A program made the translations under genes and the position numbers. A DNA stretch of 10,668 nt, taken from Opitutia bacterium. Lineage in GTDB: Bacteria; Verrucomicrobiota; Verrucomicrobiia; Opitutales; Opitutaceae. The stretch covers positions 1-10,668 of the forward strand of contig PMKA01000458.1 in NCBI GenBank assembly GCA_003157575.1, written 5' to 3'. Below the pieces are notes generated by a model. It searched no databases, was not told where the DNA came from, and saw nothing but the letters and a program-made list of their open reading frames with translations. Shown here piece by piece: positions 1 to 5,666 of this stretch (positions are counted from its first letter, which is position 1; every line of letters starts with the position of its first letter).

Positions 1-398
1 CGCACCCTTGGCGCCTCGGGTCCAAAAATCGGCCGGCCGAGGATCAACGCCCCGGGAGCCCGCTGGCTTGCCGTTATGAAATCCGCGATGCGCTCAGACG
101 GGTGCTGCCCGTCCGCGTCCATGACCAAGGCATGTGTAAACCCGGCCGCGAGCGCCGCATCGACGCCCGTCAACACCGCCGCCCCCTTGCCGCCGTTGCG
201 CTGCCGCCGGATCACCCGCAGCCCGGGCTCGCTCCCCGCCAACGCCTCGACCGGTGCGTCGCTGCCGTCCGTGCTGCCATCCACCACGACCCAAACCGGA
301 CGCCAGCAGGCCAGCGCCTCCCGGACTGTCGAAAGCAAGCGGGGACCGGGGTCAAAACTGGGGATAAGGACCAGGTGCGTGGCTGAAATCGTCGTCAT
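1..398 (-). CDS. Family 2 glycosyltransferase, N-terminal part (runs off left edge)
   Basis: The reading frame starts with ATG at 398 and stays open to the window edge, giving 132 residues. It has the GT-A nucleotide-sugar fold signature: an N-terminal strand with IPSFDPG (residues 12-18), VVVDGSTDGSD (37-47), NGGKGAAV (68-75) and the metal-binding DxD in MDADGQH (D94 and D96). These are hallmarks of family 2 enzymes that transfer a sugar from a nucleotide sugar, often to a lipid or polyprenyl-phosphate acceptor. The start overlaps the stop of the upstream acyltransferase gene by four bases (ATGA, 395-398), so translation is probably coupled. Xanthomonadin and some aryl-polyene clusters carry a similar glycosyltransferase next to acyltransferases, and a role in building the polyene's anchor is inferred from that. 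The acceptor and the sugar cannot be read from this fragment. No membrane segment is visible in the part present. Confidence 0.88.
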   Translation of the reverse strand, partial: MTTISATHLVLIPSFDPGPRLLSTVREALACWRPVWVVVDGSTDGSDAPVEALAGSEPGLRVIRRQRNGGKGAAVLTGVDAALAAGFTHALVMDADGQHPSERIADFITASQRAPGALILGRPIFGPEAPRV

Positions 399-1141
399 GA
401 CGTGGCGAGCACTTCGGATAGTCGGCGCTCCACGTCGGCAGTCAAGTCCCTCGTCCGGCGCGCCGGATCGAAGGTCCAGCGGCGGTCCAACGTGAGTTCC
501 ACCTGCGCCGGGAGGACCCCCGGAGGCCGCCACCAGGGCCGCCCCCTCGGCACGAGATCGGCCGAGGCGCGGATGACAATCAGCTGCACATCGGCGCGCG
601 CATGGACCGCCATCAGCGCATAACCCGGCCTGAGCATCCCCAACGTTGTTCCCGGTTCCGTTCGCGTTCCTTCCGGGAACAGCAACAACGACCGTCCGGC
701 GGCGATCTTTCCTGCCACCTCGCGGATCAAGTCGACGTCCGCCCTCCCCGCCACATATCCGGCGAGGAGCGCCAGCGGCCCGATGGCAGGACTGCGCATC
801 AGCGCCGGCTTGACGACGCAGATCGTGTCGGGCAGGCGCGCCAGGAGAAACGTGGCGTCCAGCAACGTCGGATGATTTGCAATATAGATGGTCCGCCCCG
901 CGCAGGGCCGGTCGAACCCGCGCCAGCTGATTCGAACACAACGGCTCCATCGGAACCAGAGCAACCAGGCCCGGAACAGTCCCCGGATCGTCCGGCGGGC
1001 GGCGCCCCCCGGCCTCCCGCGGGGCGGCAGCAACAGGAGCGGCAGGCACAACAGGTTCAACGCAACCCCCACGCAGGCAAACAGCGCCCACGACACAAAA
1101 TAGGCGGTGGCAAGACCGCCGTAGGCGAGCCGCGCTTTCAT
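395..1141 (-). CDS. PlsC-like 1-acylglycerol-3-phosphate-type acyltransferase
   Basis: A 248-residue protein with the PlsC/lysophospholipid acyltransferase layout. A hydrophobic N-terminal segment (about residues 11-39) suggests inner-membrane anchoring. The catalytic HX4D motif is NHPTLLD (H90, D95), and the acceptor-binding motif is FPEGTR (155-160). Such enzymes move an acyl group from acyl-ACP or acyl-CoA to a hydroxyl, classically position 2 of lysophosphatidic acid. The ATG at 1141 was chosen because it makes an ATGA overlap with the preceding gene's stop and places the membrane segment near the N-terminus, as is usual; the frame is open further upstream, but only antiphase to the preceding gene. 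It also overlaps the next gene (395-398). With a LpxL-like acyltransferase before it and a glycosyltransferase after it, a role in attaching the polyene chain to a glycerol- or sugar-based lipid is likely but inferred. Ordinary phospholipid synthesis cannot be excluded. Confidence 0.87.
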   Translation of the reverse strand: MKARLAYGGLATAYFVSWALFACVGVALNLLCLPLLLLPPRGRPGGAARRTIRGLFRAWLLWFRWSRCVRISWRGFDRPCAGRTIYIANHPTLLDATFLLARLPDTICVVKPALMRSPAIGPLALLAGYVAGRADVDLIREVAGKIAAGRSLLLFPEGTRTEPGTTLGMLRPGYALMAVHARADVQLIVIRASADLVPRGRPWWRPPGVLPAQVELTLDRRWTFDPARRTRDLTADVERRLSEVLATS

Positions 1142-2052
1142 GTCGGGGTGGCGGCGGGGCCGCCGACCGGCGGATTCATCCGGGTGAAGTTGAACCACAA
1201 ATACGGATGTCGGACCAGGAGCTCCTCCAGCTGGAAAAGAAAGGCCTGAAAATGTGCTCTCGCCCGCTCCAACGTCTGGCCGCGCGGCTCTCCCGGCCGC
1301 AGGTCGAAGCGTGGCGACGCATGGAGCACCGCAAGTTCGCGACCATCCGGCAATCCGACGGACAAAAGCACCGGTCGGCCGAAGATCAGCGCCAGGTGGT
1401 AGATGGTGAACGGGAACCGCCGGCGCGCACCGAGAAATTCGAATTCCTCGGTCCGGGCGGCAAATTCCATCCGGTCGCACTGCATCGCGATGGCCGCCTG
1501 CGTGGCCGCCGCCTCCTTGAGCGCGAAGATCATCTCCCCCGGCTCGTTCACCCATACGAAATGGAGCCGGCCGCCAAAACGCTCGGCCAATTTGTCGATA
1601 TCGTGGGAATTCCCCACGCGCCGCCGCACCACGTAAACCTGCTGCGCTTCGTAGCCGCCTATCTGGCAGCCGAGCAGGTCCGACACACCGACGTGGAACG
1701 TCCCGAGCAGCACCGGCCCGCCGCCCTCAAGCCAGGCGCGGAAATCCTCCGCCCCGGCTCCATACACCGTGCGGTGCGGACGGCCGTTGATCACCCGGAG
1801 CTTCACCATCAGGGCCTCTTCGAAGGCGAAAAAATGACGCCAGATGTCCCGCCAGCCCGGCCGCCTCCCCAGCACAAGGGCCAGATAGTCGCGCGAATGA
1901 CGCCTCTGTTCCGGCATCCACACCATGGCGATCGCCGTGCCGATTCCACGCACCGGACGGAAGACCGCCTCGGGCAGGACCCGGTCGCACCCGCGCAGGA
2001 ACCGGTAGCCCCAGCTTGGACCCGGATTGCGGGCCGGGCGACTAGCCTGCAT
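1138..2052 (-). CDS. LpxL/HtrB-like lipid acyltransferase
   Basis: A 304-residue protein resembling the lipid A biosynthesis acyltransferase family (LpxL/LpxM/HtrB), of typical length. The catalytic-type HX4D motif is visible as FHVGVSD (H120, D125) after a GGGPVLLGT strand. Later family-like stretches are the QCDRMEF region (about residues 193-199, where substrate-side residues lie in the family), FPFTIYHLALIFGRPVLL, and the C-terminal YLWFNFTRMN. I see no strong N-terminal membrane helix, unlike many LpxL proteins, so it may be peripheral. Members of this family occur in aryl-polyene and xanthomonadin clusters and are thought to esterify the polyene onto a lipid; that role here is inferred. 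The ATG at 2052 follows an AT-rich patch without a clear Shine-Dalgarno. The stop overlaps the next gene's start by four bases (1138-1141), so it is probably coupled to the PlsC-like enzyme. Confidence 0.83.
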   Translation of the reverse strand: MQASRPARNPGPSWGYRFLRGCDRVLPEAVFRPVRGIGTAIAMVWMPEQRRHSRDYLALVLGRRPGWRDIWRHFFAFEEALMVKLRVINGRPHRTVYGAGAEDFRAWLEGGGPVLLGTFHVGVSDLLGCQIGGYEAQQVYVVRRRVGNSHDIDKLAERFGGRLHFVWVNEPGEMIFALKEAAATQAAIAMQCDRMEFAARTEEFEFLGARRRFPFTIYHLALIFGRPVLLSVGLPDGRELAVLHASPRFDLRPGEPRGQTLERARAHFQAFLFQLEELLVRHPYLWFNFTRMNPPVGGPAATPT

Positions 2053-2176
2053 ATTTCACAGTTTCAGCCGTTGTCATGTCCGTTTTCCTGCCCTCGACCG
2101 AAATTTCATCGAGGATTCTGTCGCGACACAAGTCCAACAGACGCCCGAACGCAAGATCGACGGACTCCCGGCGACA
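2053..2176. other. 124-bp spacer before the acyltransferase genes
   Basis: No credible gene is seen here; only very short frames exist on the minus strand. The spacer separates the chain-length-factor gene from the acyltransferase/glycosyltransferase trio, so it may hold an internal promoter, but no convincing -35/-10 pair was found. Small symmetric elements are a perfect 10-bp palindrome TGTCGCGACA (2119-2128) and CTCGA (2093-2097) facing TCGAG (2109-2113) around an AT-rich core. Both could be chance. Confidence 0.4.
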
Positions 2177-2830
2177 TCACAGCCATATCAGTTTCAGACG
2201 CCACCCGTCTCCGGCCGTTCCATCGAACGGCTGCCGCCCATGCAAGCGTTCGAACCAGGCGGGATGCGCCAGGGACCCCGTTGAGACTTCCTGGGTCAGC
2301 TCGAGCCGCCCCAGCGGTCGCGGCCCCGGTTCCCGCGACAGGCGCATCGCATAGGCGAACGTCCGGTCGCTGACCGCCCCCGTCTCCATCAGCCATGTGC
2401 CGCGCTCCTCGCCCCCGGTCAGCACAGCGTCCGGCCCCGGCGCGAGCATCGCGGTGAGCAGCGCCTGCACCACCAGCTGTCCGCCGCCGGCATGCGGAAA
2501 CAGCTCCTTCACGCTCCTCTGCCGGCCGATCAACCCCTGCTGCACTCCGCTGGGATGAACGGACGTCTGGAACAGCGTCGGGCTCGCAGCCGGAAAACTC
2601 GCCAGGTAGTCCTCCAGCGCCCGCCCCTCGCCAAAGGTCGATGCATAAACAAGCGTTTCCTCCCCCGAGAGCGTCACATCCCCCAGTACCGCCCCGACAA
2701 GCATTCCCAACAGCGTCATCCGGCGCGTGGTTCCCGGCGCAAAACGGCCCTTCAAGCGCTCGCGCGTGACTGCGGGAGTCTCCGCGCCGGGATCGTCCGT
2801 GCGCAATTCCTGGATGAATCGTTCAAGCAT
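2177..2830 (-). CDS. Ketosynthase-like chain-length factor (KS N-terminal-like domain)
   Basis: A 217-residue protein matching the short beta-ketoacyl-synthase-like family (Pfam Ketoacyl-synt_2, PF13723) found in aryl-polyene clusters. Family marks are YASTFGEG (62-69), SPTLFQTSVHPSGVQQG (83-99) and a HAGGGQLVVQALL stretch (113-125) where a true ketosynthase would carry its nucleophilic cysteine. No Cys-His-His triad is present, and the protein is about half the length of a ketosynthase. In characterised aryl-polyene systems a catalytically dead partner of this kind (ApeC) forms a heterodimer with a ketosynthase and sets chain length. The immediately preceding gene is a full ketosynthase, and the two genes overlap by eight bases (2823-2830), which fits equimolar production of a heterodimer. 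The ATG at 2830 has no clear Shine-Dalgarno and relies on that overlap. The frame is open upstream, but only opposite the ketosynthase coding sequence. Confidence 0.85.
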   Translation of the reverse strand: MLERFIQELRTDDPGAETPAVTRERLKGRFAPGTTRRMTLLGMLVGAVLGDVTLSGEETLVYASTFGEGRALEDYLASFPAASPTLFQTSVHPSGVQQGLIGRQRSVKELFPHAGGGQLVVQALLTAMLAPGPDAVLTGGEERGTWLMETGAVSDRTFAYAMRLSREPGPRPLGRLELTQEVSTGSLAHPAWFERLHGRQPFDGTAGDGWRLKLIWL

Positions 2831-3950
2831 GGCTGAGCAGGAAGGCGGCGTGGGCGCCGCCAAAGGCGTTGCTGGCGCAGACGACGCCGTCGTAGCCACC
2901 GTTCGCGAACGATTCGATCGCGACCGTTTCCGCAACGACCGGCGCGACGCTGCCCACCGTGCCCGGCGTGCGCCCTGCGTGCATCGCTTCGGCCGCCAGC
3001 GCAAGCTCGACCAGGCCGCAACTTCCGAGCGTGTGGCCCAGGCTGCCCTTCCAGCCGACAAGCGGCGCGCCGGGAAAAAGGCGCACGCATGCACCGGCCT
3101 CCAGCCGGCCCGCCTCGATCGTCCCGGTGCCATGCCCCTTCAGCCACAGACGCCGGCCGTCTGCAGCTTCCGCCACAGGCGCAAGGCAGGCCGTGAACCC
3201 CGCCCCGTCCGGCCGGTTTGCGGTGGAATGATGCATTTCGTTGTGCAGGCTCTGCGCGAGGATCGCGAAATCGCCGTGATCGCGCGTCAGGACCGCAAAG
3301 GCCGAACCGTCGCCCAGCCCGATGGAGCCTGCGGCCCGCGCCTGGTACGGCGCCGGAAAATCCGCGTTGAGGATCTTCAGGGCATGAAATCCGCCCGACA
3401 CGAACGGACTCACGAAATCAAAGGAGAACACCAGGGCCTCGTCGGCCAGGCCGGCCTGGATCAGACGGGAGGCCTGAAGCAGGCCCAGGTGCGCGGACAC
3501 GCACGCATGCGAACAAACGGCGACGTTCCCGCCCCAGCCGAGCTCGCGCCGGAGCCACTCCACACACCGGGGCAGCGCACCGAAGGGCAGAAACGCAGGA
3601 TCGCCGCCGCGCCGGTGCGCGTAAAGGCACCCGACCCCGAAATTGCTGCTGGTCACAAACACCGGCCGCCGCGGGCCCCCCCACCCGGGTTCCCGGACGA
3701 GGGCGAAGCGCGATTTGACCGTCGCAAGCCACGAAGGCGGAGCCGTCTCGTCAAGCGCGCGGTCCGGCAGCAGCGCCAGCGGCACCGGATCGCCGCCCTC
3801 GCGTCCAAGCACGGGGACCGCCCGCAGCGCCCGTTCTCCCCGCACAAGGGCGGCACAGGTGCCGGCGGCGTCCCCCAGCGCCGTCAAACAACCCCACGCA
3901 GCCAGCCGCACGGCGTCACGCCTGGATGAATACACCGCGCGCGTCTGCAT
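2823..3950 (-). CDS. Beta-ketoacyl-ACP synthase (condensing partner of chain-length factor)
   Basis: A 375-residue thiolase-fold condensing enzyme, somewhat shorter than FabF (about 410). The active-site set appears complete: nucleophilic cysteine in SHACVSAH (C150), first histidine in KGHGTGTIEAG (H273), and lysine plus second histidine in GWKGSLGHTLGSCG (K301, H306). The C-terminal glycine-rich loop is SNAFGGAHA. It would catalyse decarboxylative condensation of malonyl-ACP with a growing aryl-polyene chain. It starts six bases after the ACP stop and overlaps the chain-length-factor gene by eight bases, giving an ACP-KS-CLF module. In E. coli and Acinetobacter aryl-polyene systems the equivalent pair is ApeO-ApeC; I infer correspondence from gene order and the missing triad in the partner, not from measured similarity. 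The N-terminus (VRLAAWGCLTALGD) is the usual first strand and loop, so the ATG at 3950 is reasonable despite a poor Shine-Dalgarno. Confidence 0.88.
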   Translation of the reverse strand: MQTRAVYSSRRDAVRLAAWGCLTALGDAAGTCAALVRGERALRAVPVLGREGGDPVPLALLPDRALDETAPPSWLATVKSRFALVREPGWGGPRRPVFVTSSNFGVGCLYAHRRGGDPAFLPFGALPRCVEWLRRELGWGGNVAVCSHACVSAHLGLLQASRLIQAGLADEALVFSFDFVSPFVSGGFHALKILNADFPAPYQARAAGSIGLGDGSAFAVLTRDHGDFAILAQSLHNEMHHSTANRPDGAGFTACLAPVAEAADGRRLWLKGHGTGTIEAGRLEAGACVRLFPGAPLVGWKGSLGHTLGSCGLVELALAAEAMHAGRTPGTVGSVAPVVAETVAIESFANGGYDGVVCASNAFGGAHAAFLLSHA

Positions 3951-3956
3951 CGCGGA

Positions 3957-4232
3957 TCAAGCCGGCAACCGGGATGGATCGGCGTGCTGGCGGATGAACG
4001 CTGCAAGACTGGACACGCTCGCGAGCGCCTGGCGCGCCTCCTCGCTGCTCCGGATCTTGATCCCGAATTCCTTCTCAAACTTCAAAACGAGCTCGACCGC
4101 GTCGATCGAGTCGAGCGCCAGCCCCGATCCGATCAGGGGCGCATCGTCCTGGATGTCCTCGGGCTTCACGTCTTCGAGACGCAGCGTCTCGACGATCAAC
4201 CGCTTCAGATGGTCAGAGAGGGGATCACTCAT
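3957..4232 (-). CDS. Acyl carrier protein (ACP 1)
   Basis: A 91-residue acidic protein of normal ACP length. The phosphopantetheine attachment site is GLALDSIDAVEL, with Ser42 as the modified residue; the usual DSL motif reads DSI. Helix I is SDHLKRLIVETL, and helix II continues ELVLKFEKEFGIKI, as in FabC-type and aryl-polyene ACPs. It carries the starter or growing chain as a thioester between the ligase, ketosynthases and acyltransferases. The gene stops six bases before the ketosynthase start, so these two are almost certainly co-translated. The ATG at 4232 lacks a visible Shine-Dalgarno; the frame upstream runs opposite the lipoprotein gene and does not resemble ACP sequence, which supports this start. 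Confidence 0.93.
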   Translation of the reverse strand: MSDPLSDHLKRLIVETLRLEDVKPEDIQDDAPLIGSGLALDSIDAVELVLKFEKEFGIKIRSSEEARQALASVSSLAAFIRQHADPSRLPA

Positions 4233-4336
4233 ACGGGGAAACGCTGCGAGCAAGGCGGTTCCCCTCGCATCCGGCAAGCCCGGAAATGCGCCCGCGGCCG
4301 CGGGCGGGACGGGCAAAAACGGCGCCACCGGCCCGA
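4233..4336. other. 104-bp spacer with GC palindrome between lipoprotein and ACP genes
   Basis: No gene is seen. The spacer contains a perfect 16-bp palindrome of GCCCGCGGCCGCGGGC at 4290-4305. In RNA it could only form a hairpin after losing central pairs, and no T-run follows on the minus strand, so it is a poor intrinsic terminator. It could pause transcription, bind a protein, or be a by-product of high GC. Confidence 0.4.
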
Positions 4337-4873
4337 TCAGGGCAGAACCAGTGCGCTCATCCGGCTGATCGCGTCCTGGATATTCGTGCGGGCCGCGCCT
4401 TCCGTCGCCATCCGGAGGCGGGTGACGCCGGCGAACGCCTCGCCCGCCCTCGCGGTATAGACGCTGGTGATCGCCTTCTGCCAGGCCACCTGGCGGTCGC
4501 TCCGCCGGGTCAGCGTCCAGTCGGTCTCGATCGTGACCGTCATCGAGAAACCGATGAGCGGCTGGACGAGTCGCACAATCTGCACATCGAGCCGATAATC
4601 CGCCTGTTCGGGGGCGGTCAGCGTTGCGAAGAGGCCGGACTGCGCGATCGATTGCCGCAATGCCTCCGCAAAATCCTCGTTGGAGATCTTCGAGGCGCCC
4701 GCCGCAGACGTCGCGGCTCCCCCTGCCACCGCAATGCCCAGGGACTGCGCGTGACGGGTCACCGGTCCCGTCGGGGTGGCGACCATCGCCGAAGGCTGGG
4801 TGGGCGAGGCGCAGCCCGCAAACCACAGGGACAGCCCGGCCAGAAGCAAAATTGCTGTGTTACGAATATTCAT
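4337..4873 (-). CDS. Small envelope lipoprotein (lipoprotein 2), function unknown
   Basis: A 178-residue protein with a clear lipoprotein signal: MNIRNTAILLLAGLSLWFAG followed by Cys21 (lipobox FAGC). The residue after the cysteine is Ala, not Asp, which by the E. coli Lol rule suggests the outer membrane. The mature part begins with a Ser/Thr/Pro/Ala-rich linker, then a folded region containing SNEDFAEALRQSIAQSGLF (about 91-109) and alternating strand-like segments (YRLDVQIVRLVQ, SMTVTIETDWTLT). That helix-then-strands layout recalls small lipoproteins such as YajG, but I do not recognise a family with confidence. It follows lipoprotein 1 after 24 bases, so the two are probably co-expressed and may act together. 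In this cluster a role in carrying or anchoring the lipid-linked pigment at the outer membrane is conceivable but speculative. The start ATG lies in a very AT-rich patch. Confidence 0.82.
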   Translation of the reverse strand: MNIRNTAILLLAGLSLWFAGCASPTQPSAMVATPTGPVTRHAQSLGIAVAGGAATSAAGASKISNEDFAEALRQSIAQSGLFATLTAPEQADYRLDVQIVRLVQPLIGFSMTVTIETDWTLTRRSDRQVAWQKAITSVYTARAGEAFAGVTRLRMATEGAARTNIQDAISRMSALVLP

Positions 4874-4879
4874 AATATT
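4865..4879 (-). promoter_or_regulatory. AT-rich dyad centred on the lipoprotein 2 start codon
   Basis: On the minus strand the start reads AATATT-ATG-AATATT, so the start codon lies exactly between two AATATT arms, inside a run of A and T from about 4865 to 4887 that stands out from the surrounding GC-rich DNA. GGGGA lies about 13 bases upstream, too far for an ordinary Shine-Dalgarno. Low GC at the start probably keeps the site unstructured for ribosome access; whether the symmetry matters is unknown. Confidence 0.4.
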
Positions 4880-4897
4880 AAAATTTTCCCCCGTCCT

Positions 4898-5362
4898 TTA
4901 CTTGCCGCCCATCGGTGCCGCTCCCCGGGCAGCCGACGCCTTCTGGAATATCTGGTCGAGGACTTCCTTGACCATCTCGGGCGGGCTCCGCCGGATGATC
5001 GAGGTATGCATCACCTGTCCGCTGGCGAGCGCAAAATCCGTCTTGGGCGCCCGGATCTGGAGATCCAGCTGGAGCATGTACATCGTTATGTCCCAGACCC
5101 ATTTGTCCTGATAGGTCACCACCGCATCCGCATCCGGCGGGACGGAGCCCGTCTCTCCCGTGGTCGCCTTCAGGCCCCGGCGGACCAGGTCGTCGCAGAT
5201 CAACTGGTTGACGTTCCGTCCGTCCCGCGGCAGATGGACCACGTAGAAACTCTTGACGGCGCCGAGGTTGGTCCCCGGATTGACCATGGCGTTCTGTGAC
5301 GAAACACAGCCGGACAAGCCGGCCAATGCCGCCACGAGTAGGAGTGAAATCAAGCTCTTCAT
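4898..5362 (-). CDS. Small envelope lipoprotein (lipoprotein 1), DUF4136-like layout
   Basis: A 154-residue protein with a strong lipoprotein signal: MKSLISLLLVAALAGLSG followed by Cys19 (lipobox LSGC). The residue after the cysteine is Val, consistent with outer-membrane sorting. The mature domain has VKSFYVVHLPRDGRNVNQLICDDL, then a helix and RRGL, and then the strand-rich DAVVTYQDKWVWDITMYMLQL. That order (opening strand, helix ending in a GL turn, then an aDavVtY strand) resembles DUF4136-type envelope lipoproteins; this is a layout resemblance, not a confirmed hit. The ATG at 5362 is fixed by the signal peptide; the frame is open upstream but reads as non-protein sequence. No good Shine-Dalgarno precedes it; an AGGAA lies about 20 bases away. 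A 304-bp gap precedes the gene, so it may have its own promoter. The function is unknown. Confidence 0.85.
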   Translation of the reverse strand: MKSLISLLLVAALAGLSGCVSSQNAMVNPGTNLGAVKSFYVVHLPRDGRNVNQLICDDLVRRGLKATTGETGSVPPDADAVVTYQDKWVWDITMYMLQLDLQIRAPKTDFALASGQVMHTSIIRRSPPEMVKEVLDQIFQKASAARGAAPMGGK

Positions 5363-5433
5363 GAATTCAGGGGTTGGGGCAGGTTCCTGGCGCAGGAGCA
5401 ACCGGCGCCGGGCCAGGACCGGACGCCGATCGA

Positions 5434-5455
5434 CGGCAAACGCTAGCGATTGCCG
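5434..5455. promoter_or_regulatory. 22-bp near-perfect dyad, candidate operator
   Basis: The two halves read CGGCAAA-CGCT and AGCG-ATTGCCG. Twenty of 22 positions obey the dyad, the only exception being one A opposite A in each half. The symmetry partly continues outward (CG at 5431-5432 facing CG at 5457-5458). Length and form suit a binding site for a dimeric repressor or activator. It lies 72 bases upstream of the lipoprotein 1 start, in a non-coding gap. No loop separates the halves, so an RNA hairpin is less favoured than a DNA-binding site. The cognate regulator is not in the window. Confidence 0.4.
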
Positions 5456-5625
5456 CCGCGCAGGACAAGGGCTTTCTGCGGCGCGGTCTTCCGTCGCGCC
5501 GGCAGCATCCGGTTCCACCGGCACCGCCTCGTACCGCCCCTGGAACACATGATCGTGCTTTTGCGCGAAACCGGTTGAAACGCAGCGAAAACGTGGCCTG
5601 CCGCCAGCGCAATACCCATGGACAT

Positions 5626-5642
5626 GCGATGGGAGACATCGC
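5626..5642 (-). other. Small stem-loop after ketosynthase gene
   Basis: GCGATG and CATCGC form a 6-bp stem with a 5-base loop, 24 bases past the ketosynthase stop. No run of T follows on the minus strand, so it is not a standard intrinsic terminator. It might protect the 3' end of the ACP-ketosynthase message or attenuate read-through, or be chance. Confidence 0.25.
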
Positions 5643-5666
5643 GCTGCCTGCGGGCGATTCGGACCT

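Larger units (their letters stand above)
5363..5666. other. 304-bp gap without a convincing gene
   Basis: This gap interrupts an otherwise tight minus-strand gene train. On the minus strand the longest frames give a 60-residue (5625-5443) and a 90-residue (5639-5367) product; both become rich in Arg, Cys and Pro, show no motif, and look like chance reading of GC-rich DNA. A third frame, open without a good start, runs in phase into lipoprotein 1 and has protein-like codon choice for about 25 codons (around 5560-5480), which could be a relic of a lost gene. The gap holds a strong dyad at 5434-5455 and a small stem-loop at 5626-5642. It is the most likely site in the train for an extra promoter or control element. 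Confidence 0.45.

Noticed and set aside
2059..2197. Direct repeat CAGTTTCAG at 2059-2067 and 2189-2197
   Set aside because: Only nine bases, one copy inside the chain-length-factor gene's end; most likely chance.
602..3929. Large plus-strand frames (602-1249, 1207-2373, 2727-3929)
   Set aside because: All lie opposite acyltransferase, chain-length-factor or ketosynthase genes with visible catalytic motifs, and their products have shadow-like composition.
5367..5639. Small minus-strand frames of 90 and 60 codons in the 304-bp gap
   Set aside because: Composition is Arg/Cys/Pro-rich, no motif or Shine-Dalgarno is present, and two frames overlap with neither favoured throughout.
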